From contig JAFQVV010000041.1 in assembly GCA_017407835.1 (NCBI GenBank), forward strand, positions 1-64,000: 64,000 nt of DNA, read 5' to 3'. Below are positions 1 to 8,463 of the stretch, piece by piece. A program made the position numbers and the translations under genes. The first letter of the stretch is position 1, and each line of letters begins with the position of its first letter. The stretch comes from Clostridia bacterium. Lineage in GTDB: Bacteria; Bacillota; Clostridia; Oscillospirales; CAG-272. The notes under the pieces were generated by a model. That model did not search any database. It saw only the letters and a list, made by a program, of their open reading frames with translations, and was not told where the DNA came from.

Positions 1-233
1 AGCTTCTTGCCAATGTTCGCAAGTACACCGATCCGCAAGAACTGACCGCTCAAATGGTGAATGATTTGGTTGACAAAATAATAGTCCACGCTCCCGATAA
101 GAGCAGTGGACATAGAAAACAAAAGATTGAAATTTACTACAATGCTGTCGGCATCATTGATTTGCCTACCATCAAAGAAGACGATTGCATCGCCCTGCAT
201 GGCAGATGCAAAGGCAAAAAGATAGCCGTATGA
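1..233 (+). CDS. Large serine recombinase, C-terminal fragment (cut by window edge)
   Basis: The frame opened at base 3 gives 76 residues ending at TGA 231-233. It includes KYTDPQELT and, further on, YYNAVGIIDLP. These resemble the C-terminal tail (DUF4368 type) of large serine recombinases carried by integrative elements and transposons of Firmicutes. The catalytic serine domain lies outside the window, so activity cannot be judged. The gene runs convergently toward the hydrogenase locus, with a shared hairpin at 243-271 between them. It implies that a mobile element ends here, or that an isolated recombinase gene lies here. The family call rests on a short tail only. Confidence 0.6.
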   Translation, partial: LLANVRKYTDPQELTAQMVNDLVDKIIVHAPDKSSGHRKQKIEIYYNAVGIIDLPTIKEDDCIALHGRCKGKKIAV

Positions 234-242
234 ATAGCAAAA

Positions 243-271
243 GGCAGTGTGACCTTTTCGGTCACACCGCC
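243..271 (-). terminator. Hairpin terminator downstream of hydA (possibly bidirectional)
   Basis: A 12-bp stem (GGCAGTGTGACC with GGTCACACCGCC, one A/C mismatch) has a TTTTC loop. On the minus strand it is followed by CTTTTGC, so it best fits the end of the hydrogenase transcript. It also sits 10 bp after the recombinase stop codon. Confidence 0.6.
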
Positions 272-326
272 TCTTACATAAATACTTCGTTATGGGGCTT
301 GCGCTAAAGCTTCCTCCCTGAATTTT

Positions 327-2063
327 TTACATACCGCGCTTGACGTAGTGGGTGTGCAGCAGCTCGTGTGCCTTGTGGCTGCCGGGCTTGCCGAGGAACT
401 CCTCGTACAGGCGGTTGACAGCGGGGTTGTCCTGCGACTTGCGCAGCTCCATCTTGGCGTCTGCGTTGTACAGAACCGATGCACGAAGCTCGCGCAGGTT
501 GACGTTGTTGCGAACAACTGCGGGCTGGTAGGGCTGACCGCCGCCGTTGACGCAGCCGCCGGGACAAGCCATGATCTCGATGAACTGAACATCAAGCTCG
601 CCTGCCTCAACTGCCTCAAGCAGCTTCTTTGCGTTTGCGGTGCCGCTGGCAACCGCAACCTTGACCTTAAGATCGCCCAGCTTGTAAGCGGCAGTTTTGA
701 TGCCTGCGATACCGCGGACATCCTCGAACTCCAGCTTCTCAAGCTTCTTGCCCATGATAACCTCAGCGGCCATACGGAGAGCAGCCTCCATAACACCGCC
801 GGTCGCGCCGAAGATAGCGCCTGCACCCGAACCGATCTCGAAGGGAGCGTCAAACTTCTCGTCATCCAGAGCGCAGAAGTCGATGCCTGCCTTCTGGATC
901 ATGCGGGCAAGCTCACGGGTGGTGATGGCAACATCCACATCGGGAACGCCTGCGGCCGACTGACCGTCGCGGCCAACCTCAAACTTCTTTGCGGTGCAGG
1001 GGATAGCCGATACGAAGAAGATATCCTTGGGATCAAGACCCATCTTCTGTGCGTAGTAGGTCTTATACATTGCACCGAACATCTGCTGAGGAGACTTGCA
1101 GGTGGAGAGGTTCTCGGTGAACTGCGGGAAGTAGTGCTCGCAGTACTTGATCCAACCGGGGGAGCAGGAGGTGATGAGGGGCAGCTTACCGCCGTTGTTG
1201 ACGCGGTCAAGCAGCTCGGTGGCCTCTTCCATGATGGTGAGGTCAGCGGTAAGGTTCATGTCGTATACGCCGTCAAAGCCCAGAGCCTTCATTGCGGCAA
1301 CCATCTTGCCCTCAACATCAGTACCGGGGGCGTAGCCGAAGCTCTCGCCGATGGTAGCGCGGATGGAGGGAGCGGCGCAAATGGCAACGTGCTTGGTGGG
1401 ATCGGCGATAGCATCCATGATCTTCTGGGTGTCATCCTTCTCGTAGAGTGCACCAACGGGGCAGGCAACGATGCACTGACCGCAGTTGATACAAGTGGTG
1501 TCTGCCAGCTTGACCTCGAATGCACAGCCGATGTGGGTGTCAAATCCGCGGTCGTTGGGGCCGATTACGCCGATGCCCTGCATCTTGTGGCAGGCAGCAA
1601 CGCAGCGGCGGCAGAGGATACACTTGTTGTTGTCACGCACGATAGAGGGAGAGGAATCGTCGATCTCGTACTGAGTACGGGTACCGCCGAAGTGAGACTC
1701 CTCAACGCCGTAGTCGCGGCAGAGCTTCTGCAGTTCGCAGTCGGTGCTGCGTACGCAGGAGAGGCACTTCTTCTCATGGTTGGACAGGAGCAGCTCGAGG
1801 TTGAGCTTGCGGGCCTGCTGTACCTTGGGGGTGTTGGTGAACACTTCCATGCCCTCGTTGACAGGGTATACACAGGAGGTCACCAGACCACGTGCGCCCT
1901 TAACCTCAACCAGGCAGAGACGGCATGCGCCGATCTCGTTGATATCCTTGAGGTAGCAGAGAGTAGGAATGTCGATCTTGGCTGCTCTGGCAGCTTCCAG
2001 AACCGTGGAATTCTTCGGCACGTCGTATTCGCGGCCGTTAATTTTAATCTTTACCGTTTCCAT
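327..2063 (-). CDS. hydA: [FeFe]-hydrogenase catalytic subunit HydA/HndD (NAD(P)-linked, multimeric)
   Basis: This is a 578-residue group A [FeFe]-hydrogenase that interconverts protons and H2. Visible domains in order: a plant-type [2Fe-2S] domain (Cys36, 47, 50, 64); a His-Cys3 cluster region (HEKKCLSCV...C, about 96-115); two [4Fe-4S] motifs (CILCRRC about 148, CINCGQC about 191); and the H-cluster domain with TSCSPGW (about 298), IPCTAKKFE (about 354) and MACPGGC...GGGQP (about 498-511). The ATG at 2063 was chosen because GGAG lies 11 nt upstream; a TTG three codons earlier is too close to that site. It is the last gene of the NuoE/ATPase/2Fe-2S/NuoF/HydA set, as in NADP-reducing or electron-bifurcating hydrogenases. 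L1 reads TSCSP, not TSCCP. Confidence 0.95.
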   Translation of the reverse strand: METVKIKINGREYDVPKNSTVLEAARAAKIDIPTLCYLKDINEIGACRLCLVEVKGARGLVTSCVYPVNEGMEVFTNTPKVQQARKLNLELLLSNHEKKCLSCVRSTDCELQKLCRDYGVEESHFGGTRTQYEIDDSSPSIVRDNNKCILCRRCVAACHKMQGIGVIGPNDRGFDTHIGCAFEVKLADTTCINCGQCIVACPVGALYEKDDTQKIMDAIADPTKHVAICAAPSIRATIGESFGYAPGTDVEGKMVAAMKALGFDGVYDMNLTADLTIMEEATELLDRVNNGGKLPLITSCSPGWIKYCEHYFPQFTENLSTCKSPQQMFGAMYKTYYAQKMGLDPKDIFFVSAIPCTAKKFEVGRDGQSAAGVPDVDVAITTRELARMIQKAGIDFCALDDEKFDAPFEIGSGAGAIFGATGGVMEAALRMAAEVIMGKKLEKLEFEDVRGIAGIKTAAYKLGDLKVKVAVASGTANAKKLLEAVEAGELDVQFIEIMACPGGCVNGGGQPYQPAVVRNNVNLRELRASVLYNADAKMELRKSQDNPAVNRLYEEFLGKPGSHKAHELLHTHYVKRGM

Positions 2064-2082
2064 TATCCACAATTCTCCTTTC

Positions 2083-3879
2083 TTACTTCTTCAGAATGGC
2101 ATTGAACTTACACTTGCTCTCACAAGCGCCGCACTTGATACACTTGGCGGTGTCAATGACGTGAGGCTGCTTAACCGCGCCGCTGATGGCACCCACAGGG
2201 CAAACACGGGCGCAGGCGGTACAACCCTTACACTTGTCGGCATCAACCACATAAGAGAGCAGGCTCTTGCAGACGCCGGCGGGGCACTTCTTATCCACAA
2301 CGTGAGCAATATACTCGTCGCGGAAGTAGCGGAGAGTGGACAGAACGGGGTTAGGTGCCGTCTGGCCCAAGCCGCAGAGAGAAGCAGACTTGATGTACTC
2401 AGCCAGCTCTTCCAGGCGATCGATATCCTCCAGCTCGCCGTTGCCCGAGATGATCTTGTCCAGAATCTCCAGCATACGTCTGGTGCCGACGCGGCAGGGG
2501 GTACACTTACCGCAGGACTCGTCTACGGTGAAGTCGAGGAAGAAGCGGGCGATGTCAACCATACAGTTATCCTCGTCCATAACGATCAGACCACCGGAGC
2601 CCATCATGGAGCCGATGGCAAGCAGGTTATCGTAGTCGATGGGAGTGTCGATCAGGTGAGCAGGAATGCATCCGCCGGAAGGACCACCCGTCTGAGCCGC
2701 TTTGAACTTCTTGCCGTTGGGGATGCCGCCGCCGATCTCCTCGACGACTTCGCGCAGGGTGGTACCCATGGGGATCTCCACCAGACCGGTGTTGGTGATC
2801 TTACCGCCAAGGGCGAATACCTTGGTACCTGCCGACTTCTCGGTACCCATGGAAGAGAACCACTCGGGACCGTTGAGGATGATCTGCGCAATGTTAGCGT
2901 AGGTCTCAACATTGTTGAGAACGGTGGGACGCTCGAACAGGCCCTTGACCGCAGGGAAAGGCGGACGGGGACGGGGCTCACCGCGGTTACCCTCGATGGA
3001 AGTCATCAGGGCAGTCTCCTCACCGCAGACGAATGCGCCGGCGCCAAGGCGGAGCGAAATGTCAAAGTTGAAGCCGGTGCCGAAGATATCGGTACCCAGC
3101 AGACCGTACTCACGAGCCTGCTTGATGGCGATCTCGAGACGCTGAATTGCGATGGGATACTCAGCGCGAACATAAACGAAGCCCTCGTCAGCACCGATGG
3201 CATAGCCGGCAATGGCCATTGCCTCGATCAGCGCATGGGGGTCACCCTCGAGGATGGAGCGGTCCATGAATGCACCGGGGTCACCCTCGTCGGCGTTACA
3301 TGCAACATACTTCTTGCCGCCGTCCTGAACCAGGTTGCGGGCAAGCTGCCACTTGCGGCCGGTGGGGAAGCCTGCGCCGCCGCGTCCGCGGAGGCCGGAC
3401 TTCAGGATCACATCGATAACCTCATCGGGGGTCATCTCGGTCAGCACCTTACCCAGTGCTGCATAACCGTCCATGGCGATGTACTCGTCGATTACCTCAG
3501 GGTTGATGACGCCGCAGTTGCGGAGTGCAACGCGCTTCTGCTTCTTGTAGAAGGTAGTATCGGAGAGCGAGGTGGCCGCATGGTGGTCACCGGTCTGCTC
3601 ATGATAGACAAGGCGCTCAACCGGGCGGCCCTTGAGCAGATGCTCTTCCACAACTTCGGGAATATCCTCGGGCTTAACCATGCTGTAGAAGGTGCCGTCA
3701 GGATAAACAATCATAACCGGGCCGAGTGCACAAAGGCCAAAGCAACCGGTCAAAACAATTTTAACTTCTTCAGTCAAACCCTTGGCTTCAAGCTCCTTCT
3801 CAAGGGCATTGCGCAGAGCAATGCTGCCCGAGGAGGTACAGCCGGTACCGCCGCAGATCAATACATGTGAGCGAATCAT
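2083..3879 (-). CDS. hydB: Hydrogenase NuoF-like flavoprotein subunit (HydB/HndC)
   Basis: This 598-residue subunit is the NAD(P)H/FMN module of the hydrogenase. The first ~110 residues are a thioredoxin-like [2Fe-2S] domain (CGGTGCTSSG, then CFGLC). The NuoF core follows with GRGGAGFPTGRKW (NADH/FMN site) and GNRGEPRPRPP. The N3-type [4Fe-4S] ligands are in ESCGKCTPCRVGT. The C-terminus adds two ferredoxin motifs (CKGCTACARVC, CIKCGACESKC) that would pass electrons toward HydA. The length and the extra N- and C-terminal clusters match HydB of bifurcating hydrogenases rather than complex I NuoF. It starts 20 bp from the 2Fe-2S gene and ends 20 bp before hydA. Confidence 0.95.
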   Translation of the reverse strand: MIRSHVLICGGTGCTSSGSIALRNALEKELEAKGLTEEVKIVLTGCFGLCALGPVMIVYPDGTFYSMVKPEDIPEVVEEHLLKGRPVERLVYHEQTGDHHAATSLSDTTFYKKQKRVALRNCGVINPEVIDEYIAMDGYAALGKVLTEMTPDEVIDVILKSGLRGRGGAGFPTGRKWQLARNLVQDGGKKYVACNADEGDPGAFMDRSILEGDPHALIEAMAIAGYAIGADEGFVYVRAEYPIAIQRLEIAIKQAREYGLLGTDIFGTGFNFDISLRLGAGAFVCGEETALMTSIEGNRGEPRPRPPFPAVKGLFERPTVLNNVETYANIAQIILNGPEWFSSMGTEKSAGTKVFALGGKITNTGLVEIPMGTTLREVVEEIGGGIPNGKKFKAAQTGGPSGGCIPAHLIDTPIDYDNLLAIGSMMGSGGLIVMDEDNCMVDIARFFLDFTVDESCGKCTPCRVGTRRMLEILDKIISGNGELEDIDRLEELAEYIKSASLCGLGQTAPNPVLSTLRYFRDEYIAHVVDKKCPAGVCKSLLSYVVDADKCKGCTACARVCPVGAISGAVKQPHVIDTAKCIKCGACESKCKFNAILKK

Positions 3880-3898
3880 AGTAACTTATTCCTCCTGC

Positions 3899-4264
3899 TT
3901 ATTTGTTGCCGATAGTAAATTCATCAACGACGCGGCCGCCCTTGATGTGCTCGGCGACAACGCGGGCAGCCTTCTCGGCGGTCATCTTCACATAAGTGAC
4001 CTTTTCCTTGCCCTCTTCGAAGATCTCAACGACAGGCTCATACTGGCAGATACCGATGCATCCCGTCTGGGTGACAGTAACCTTTTCGGTCAGACCTGCG
4101 CGGTTAACCTCGTCCACAAACGAGCTCAGCACGGGACGTGCACCGGCGGCGATACCGCAGGTAGCCATACCGACGACGACACGGATCGAGCCCGAACCCT
4201 CGCGGATAGCAACCTTGTCTTTCATTCTTTCCTTAATGGCAGCAAGTTCAGCTAAACTTTTCAT
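3899..4264 (-). CDS. Thioredoxin-like [2Fe-2S] ferredoxin subunit (HndB-like)
   Basis: This 121-residue protein has the Cys pattern of a thioredoxin-fold [2Fe-2S] ferredoxin: MATCGIAAGA with one Cys, then TQTGCIGIC. An N-terminal helix (ELAAIKERMKDKV) precedes it. This corresponds to HndB of NADP-reducing hydrogenases and is a likely electron-transfer subunit between the NuoE- and NuoF-like proteins. One of the four expected cysteines is replaced or shifted: only three are obvious in the core, so cluster binding is inferred from the family. It lies inside the hydrogenase operon with short gaps on both sides. Confidence 0.85.
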   Translation of the reverse strand: MKSLAELAAIKERMKDKVAIREGSGSIRVVVGMATCGIAAGARPVLSSFVDEVNRAGLTEKVTVTQTGCIGICQYEPVVEIFEEGKEKVTYVKMTAEKAARVVAEHIKGGRVVDEFTIGNK

Positions 4265-4301
4265 GTGCTATCGCACCTCCGAAATAAATTTCATCAAAAT
4301 A

Positions 4302-4880
4302 TCAGACTGTTTCATCTTCGCTTCCGTCCCCGCCGCTGTACTGCTCACGCAGATAGGACTCAATCCACTGCATGACCTCGTACTCGCCCAGCGAGACATC
4401 CTCGCCCAACACTTCGCGCAGATCGGTTGTCTCCAACCCAACCGCAAGTGCAGGCGTGGTATGGCGGAAGCTGTAATCGATTTCCGGATGCCCTTGGATG
4501 ATAACACTAAGGGTTTCAACCATATCTCCCAGCGGCGGAAAATCGATGCTTCGGGTATCGAAGGTGGCGGTCAAGGTCGTTCCGTGTCCCACGGGATCAA
4601 CCGACTCATGCACCGAGGTGATAGTCACTTCTCCCCCGGTCTGCTCGGCAGCCAAGGTCAAAAGAGAGATGCCCATCCCCACCTTGCGGGTTGTACGTGT
4701 CGTATAGAAGGGGTCGCTGACCCGGCGCAGCACTTCCTCAGTCATACCGCAGCCATTGTCTGCGATGACCAGGGTCAGGCGGCCGTTTTCCTCCTCGGTC
4801 AGTGCAATCGTGATGTGCGTTGCTCCCGCCGAGATGGAATTCTGCGTAATATCCAGAATATTAAGCGACAGCTCCTTCAT
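4302..4880 (-). CDS. Histidine-kinase-type ATPase within the hydrogenase operon
   Basis: A 192-residue single-domain GHKL ATPase. The N-box is in DITQNSISAGA (about 10-20), the G1 box in ADNGCGM (about 39-45), and an F-box/G2-like stretch in DPFYTTRTTRKVGMGIS. There is no phospho-accepting histidine domain, sensor or membrane segment, so it resembles a detached kinase or anti-sigma catalytic domain. The gene sits between the NuoE-like and 2Fe-2S genes. A similar ATPase occurs at this place in hydrogenase operons of other Clostridia. A regulatory role for the hydrogenase is inferred from position; partner and substrate are unknown. Confidence 0.85.
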   Translation of the reverse strand: MKELSLNILDITQNSISAGATHITIALTEEENGRLTLVIADNGCGMTEEVLRRVSDPFYTTRTTRKVGMGISLLTLAAEQTGGEVTITSVHESVDPVGHGTTLTATFDTRSIDFPPLGDMVETLSVIIQGHPEIDYSFRHTTPALAVGLETTDLREVLGEDVSLGEYEVMQWIESYLREQYSGGDGSEDETV

Positions 4881-4883
4881 GGC

Positions 4884-5378
4884 TTACATATACTTTTCGA
4901 GAATACCGTCGAGATCAGCGGTGGTCAGACGGCCGTAAACATCATTGTTGATGGTGAGAACGGGAGCAAGACCGCAGGCACCGATGCAGCGGGTAGCCTC
5001 AAGGGTGTACTTACCGTCGGGCGTAGTGCTGCCGGGTTCAACGCCCAGCTTTTCCTCGATCTTCTTGATCAGATCACCGGAGCCCTTAACATAGCAGGCA
5101 GTACCGAGACAAACAGCGATGGAAACATCACCCTTCGGATTGAGGGCAAACTGTGCGTAGAACGAAACAATACCGAAGATTTCCTCCAGCGGTGTTCCGG
5201 TCTTCTCGGCGATGATCTTCTGCACCTCAATGGGCAGATAGCCGTAGATCTCCTGCGCTTCCTGCAGGATGGGCATCATGGCACCCTTGGTCCCCTGATG
5301 CTTTGCGATCACCTCAAGCAGCTTTTCCTCCTGCTCTTTGGTGCCGCGAAATTGAACTGTTGTCAATTTCTTTTTCAT
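4884..5378 (-). CDS. hydC: Hydrogenase NuoE-like [2Fe-2S] subunit (HydC/HndA)
   Basis: This 164-residue NuoE-family protein carries the four-Cys [2Fe-2S] pattern: CLGTACYVKG (about 91-96), then CIGACG (about 132-136). The helical N-terminal part, with MPILQEAQEIYGYLP and GIVSFYAQF, is typical of the 24-kDa subunit family. It would relay electrons to the NuoF-like flavoprotein. It is the first gene of the catalytic operon. AGGAGG lies 12 nt upstream of the ATG, and the stop is 3 nt before the next start codon. Confidence 0.95.
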   Translation of the reverse strand: MKKKLTTVQFRGTKEQEEKLLEVIAKHQGTKGAMMPILQEAQEIYGYLPIEVQKIIAEKTGTPLEEIFGIVSFYAQFALNPKGDVSIAVCLGTACYVKGSGDLIKKIEEKLGVEPGSTTPDGKYTLEATRCIGACGLAPVLTINNDVYGRLTTADLDGILEKYM

Positions 5379-5610
5379 GGTTGCAAAATACCTCCTGTAA
5401 AAATGATCAAGTGATTTACATGGAATTTGAAAAATGTGATATGTGGCATACGCCCAATCGACTTTCGTCGACTATATCCAAATAATTATACAACAAAAAA
5501 GCAAAAAAAGCTATAGGAATTGTTGTTTTTCAAAAAAATTATACTTTTTCCACAAAAAATCAACGAGTTGTTTGTAAATTTTTTATCGATTATGCCATCT
5601 TCGTTTTGCT
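5379..5610 (-). promoter_or_regulatory. AT-rich upstream region of the hydrogenase operon
   Basis: This 232-bp AT-rich gap lies between the PHP gene and hydC. On the minus strand two TATAAT-like -10 hexamers can be read (complements at 5538-5543 and 5485-5490), neither with a convincing -35. A small hairpin, TCGAC-TTTC-GTCGA (about 5459-5472), lies in the probable leader. No clear Rex operator (TTGTTAA...TTAACAA) was found. The catalytic operon probably has its own promoter here, separate from the upstream sensing cassette. Confidence 0.45.
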
Positions 5611-6351
5611 TCATCTGTGTTGTGCCCGCAGATAAGCAAACAAACGCTTAAGCAACACGTCATCATCCTCCTCAGGATCGCCGATTGCAAGCGAATTTAC
5701 CGCCTCATTGATTTGCTCAATTCGATGTGCATCAGAGTTTGTGAGCGTAATCAAGGGAGTCAGCGCAGGATGCGCGGCCCGTAGCGAAGGGATGTTTGCT
5801 GCATCGTTGAACTCAACACAACCAAACCCCGGCTCAGGTGGGAATCCGCCCAAAATCTCAATCAACCCATTGGCAGGACGATCGACGTGCGCAGGAAACG
5901 GGACGCCCCCTTCAGCACGTGCGGCATCGGCAATCTCCTCGATGGAAAGTGAGGTCGAGTTGATCAACAAAATCGGCTCGGTGCCGACCACGGCATCTTC
6001 CTCATCGACAAACAGCTGATCACCGAAAATTTCCGGCTTGTTTTTGAAAGGCGGTATCATCGGCTGCACCCGCTGCCGCCAGAAGCGCATGGCATCCTCC
6101 AACCGCGGGAAAAGACATACAACATGCACAGATTCGGCAGATTCGACCTCAATTCCCGCCACAGGCAGAACACCGTAAGCATGACACGCCGCGAAGAAAA
6201 CCGGCAGATTTCCGCAGGAATTGTGATCGGTCAGTGCCGCCATGCGCAGCCCATTCAGTGCCGCGACGCCCGCAATGGTAACGGGCGTCATTTCATTTTC
6301 GGCGCAGGGGGAGAGGCAGGAATGGATATGGAAGTCATAAAAACAAGCCAT
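5611..6351 (-). CDS. PHP-domain metal-dependent phosphoesterase
   Basis: This 246-residue protein has the PHP metal-binding motifs: FHIHSC near the N-terminus, LTDHNSCGN (about 41-49), VAGIEVES (about 66-73) and TNSDAHR near the C-terminus. PHP enzymes hydrolyse phosphoesters with a trinuclear metal site; the substrate cannot be told. The ATG begins one base after the stop of the DRTGG gene, so translation is probably coupled. Its place between the sensing proteins and the hydrogenase operon is conserved in Clostridia and suggests a role in hydrogenase-related signalling. That role is inference. Confidence 0.85.
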   Translation of the reverse strand: MACFYDFHIHSCLSPCAENEMTPVTIAGVAALNGLRMAALTDHNSCGNLPVFFAACHAYGVLPVAGIEVESAESVHVVCLFPRLEDAMRFWRQRVQPMIPPFKNKPEIFGDQLFVDEEDAVVGTEPILLINSTSLSIEEIADAARAEGGVPFPAHVDRPANGLIEILGGFPPEPGFGCVEFNDAANIPSLRAAHPALTPLITLTNSDAHRIEQINEAVNSLAIGDPEEDDDVLLKRLFAYLRAQHR

Positions 6352-6352
6352 A

Positions 6353-6682
6353 TTATTTCAGCAGATCAGCCAACTCGGCACAAAGTGTATATGCCGATTT
6401 CGGGCTGCGCAGCAGTGCAATCTCCTGCTCCCTTGCCTTGTCCAGCACGGCAGCGTCAATCTCGGCACCCTCGGCAATCAGGACGGCGGGCAGATCGCGC
6501 AGAGACGCGACTGCCAGAATATTGACGTTGGTCATAATGGTAATCCAGAGCATATTGCTCTCGGCTCGTCCCATCACCCAGCTCAGCAGATCTCCCGTAT
6601 ATCCTCCCGTCACTTCCCTGTCCTCGGGCAGCGGGGTCAACACTTCAAGGGCAAGACGGTCAATGATCTCGCTCAACTTCAT
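6353..6682 (-). CDS. DRTGG-domain protein, copy 2
   Basis: A 109-residue protein of the DRTGG fold. This small ligand-binding-like domain is also found in phosphotransacetylase and CBS-domain pyrophosphatase contexts. The signature is degenerate here (EDREVTGGYTGDLLSW), followed by a conserved core in which ITIMTNVNILAVA and LPAVLIAEG form alternating strands. It lies between the hydrogenase-like sensor and the PHP gene and is probably a paralogue of the protein at 8460-8816. Function unknown; sensing of a nucleotide or metabolite is inference. Confidence 0.75.
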   Translation of the reverse strand: MKLSEIIDRLALEVLTPLPEDREVTGGYTGDLLSWVMGRAESNMLWITIMTNVNILAVASLRDLPAVLIAEGAEIDAAVLDKAREQEIALLRSPKSAYTLCAELADLLK

Positions 6683-6712
6683 CTTATTTCCTCCTCATGC
6701 ATCTATCCGCCA

Positions 6713-8014
6713 TCAATCCCCGTCATGTACCATGCGTCCCATCGTGCGCCAAATATCTTCGATCTGCTGACGCATACGAATCACACAGTCCGACTCATCA
6801 GCTTCACCGCACACGATATCCTCTGCCAGCGCATTGCAGTTGGGGGCACCGCAGGATCCGCAGTCAAGATTGGGCAGTGTGCCGCCGATTTGCTGCATGC
6901 GCTGCATTTTGCGCAGTGCCTCTGCGCGATCGGTATCCAGCTGCATAATCGGCTGATAATCGACCGAGGCACTCCAGAACAACTCGTCGGGAATCTGCTC
7001 CTCACTCTCGTTGACACGGTTTTGGGAAACAGGCAGATAGCGGCGCAGATTCTGCAGTCTGGCCTTCGCGATGAAGGGATTTTCCATATTCATCGCACCG
7101 CCGACACAGCCGCCACTGCAGGCGTTGAGCTCGATAAACTCAAGCCCGGCAAAATTTTCTTTTTCAATCTCGTCCAGCACTTTGATAACATTTTCGATGC
7201 CATCGGCCGCCAGATATTTATCGTTGAGCAGCGCGGACGACTCACCGCCGGATCCCGCCCAGCTGATGCCGATAATCCCCGAACGTGATGTAACGGTGGG
7301 CACATCAATCTTTTTGAGGGCAGGCACCAGACGGAAATAAATATCACTGATCGAGAGCACGCCGTCCACCGCACTCTTCTCCACACCAAGCGGATTTCTG
7401 GCATAGCTCACCTTTGCCGGGCACGGGGAGATGAACAATGCACAGATATCCCGCTCCTCCAGTTCGGGATGACGGCGCATCGCTTCTTTTTTCGCCATTC
7501 TCGCCGCAAGCTCGACCGGGGGAAGAATGGGCAGAACATTATCCAACAAATACGGGAAACGCACACTAATCAACCGCACCACCGCAGGGCAAGCCGATGA
7601 GATAACAGGCTTGGCAATGCCCGGACGGTGCAAATATTGACGGGTATATTGTGAGACGAGCTCGGCAGCCCGCGCCACCTCAAACACATCATCAAATCCA
7701 ATTTGCAGCAAACCCGTCAGGATGTAATCCAGATCCTCCAGCTCCGCGAATTGTCCGTAAAGTGCGGGGGCGGGGATAGCAATCTTCCATTTATAGCGCG
7801 AAAAATCTTCAAGTCGGTCGCATTTTGCCAATTTGGCACGGTAAGGACAGAGGCGGATACATTCACCGCAGTCAATACAACGCTCGGATTTGATTACCGC
7901 ATGACCGCCGCGAATGCGAATTGCCTCGGTGGGACAGCGCTTGAGACAGTTGGTACAGCCCTTACATTTTTTCACATCAAGCGAAACCGAATGGAGGTGG
8001 GCCTTATCTTCCAT
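6713..8014 (-). CDS. [FeFe]-hydrogenase-like iron-sulfur protein, probable redox/H2 sensor (TM1422/HydS type)
   Basis: This 433-residue protein starts with two ferredoxin motifs (CKGCTNCLKRC and CIDCGECIRLC, residues 17-56). A domain related to the hydrogenase catalytic domain follows. All four H-cluster cysteines can be matched: SSACPAVV for L1, ISPCPAK for L2, NACSGGCVGG for L3. The proton-relay Cys in L1 is Ala, and the Glu of the L2 PCxxKxxE motif is missing. A further four-Cys motif (DCGSCGAPNC...C) ends the protein. The preserved cluster ligands with a lost proton path suggest sensing or electron transfer rather than H2 production. The ATG at 8014 has GGGGAG 8 nt upstream. It follows the anti-sigma-type ATPase gene. 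Confidence 0.85.
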   Translation of the reverse strand: MEDKAHLHSVSLDVKKCKGCTNCLKRCPTEAIRIRGGHAVIKSERCIDCGECIRLCPYRAKLAKCDRLEDFSRYKWKIAIPAPALYGQFAELEDLDYILTGLLQIGFDDVFEVARAAELVSQYTRQYLHRPGIAKPVISSACPAVVRLISVRFPYLLDNVLPILPPVELAARMAKKEAMRRHPELEERDICALFISPCPAKVSYARNPLGVEKSAVDGVLSISDIYFRLVPALKKIDVPTVTSRSGIIGISWAGSGGESSALLNDKYLAADGIENVIKVLDEIEKENFAGLEFIELNACSGGCVGGAMNMENPFIAKARLQNLRRYLPVSQNRVNESEEQIPDELFWSASVDYQPIMQLDTDRAEALRKMQRMQQIGGTLPNLDCGSCGAPNCNALAEDIVCGEADESDCVIRMRQQIEDIWRTMGRMVHDGD

Positions 8015-8037
8015 ACAACACACTCCCCTCTTTCCGC

Positions 8038-8463
8038 TCAAGCAATATTCACACGCATGGTGACCGTTGTACCGACGCCGACTTCAGTATCAATCTGCAT
8101 ATCGTCGGTATACCGTTTCATATTGGGCAGGCCCATGCCTGCGCCAAATCCAAGCGAACGAATGTTATCGGGCGCGGTGGAAAAGCCTTCCTGCATTGCC
8201 AGATCAATGTTGGGAATACCCGGTCCCGTATCAGCAAGAATGATCTTGATGTGATCACCATAGATCTCAAGATCTGCCGAACCGCCGTTGGCATGAATCA
8301 CCATATTGATCTCACCCTCATACATGGCAATGGCAACACGGCGAATGGTATCGGGCGAAATACCGAGCTGGCGCAGCAGCTTTTTCACCTGAACCGATGC
8401 CTTTCCCGCTGAGGTAAAGTCACCGCCGCTCACAGGAAAATGAAACTTCAAAGGTTCACTCAT
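8038..8463 (-). CDS. Anti-sigma-factor-type ATPase (RsbW/SpoIIAB-like)
   Basis: This 141-residue GHKL ATPase of the anti-sigma class has the N-box in AMYEGEINMVIHANGG, the G1 box in ADTGPGIPN and the G2 box in GFGAGMGLPNM. Such proteins usually bind a sigma factor or phosphorylate an antagonist; neither partner is encoded nearby. The start ATG overlaps the stop of the upstream DRTGG gene (ATGA), showing tight coupling. Together with the hydrogenase-like sensor it looks like a relay converting redox state into phosphorylation, but no target is known. Confidence 0.85.
   Translation of the reverse strand: MSEPLKFHFPVSGGDFTSAGKASVQVKKLLRQLGISPDTIRRVAIAMYEGEINMVIHANGGSADLEIYGDHIKIILADTGPGIPNIDLAMQEGFSTAPDNIRSLGFGAGMGLPNMKRYTDDMQIDTEVGVGTTVTMRVNIA

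Noticed and set aside
348..2105. Long plus-strand open frames opposite hydA (and similarly 1969-3870 opposite hydB)
   Set aside because: They are antisense shadows of strongly supported hydrogenase genes; the open frames follow from GC-biased third positions, and their translations show no domain.
5379..5610. Rex operator in the hydrogenase promoter region
   Set aside because: TTGTTG/ACAACA stretches exist but do not form the inverted TTGTTAA-N-TTAACAA pattern.
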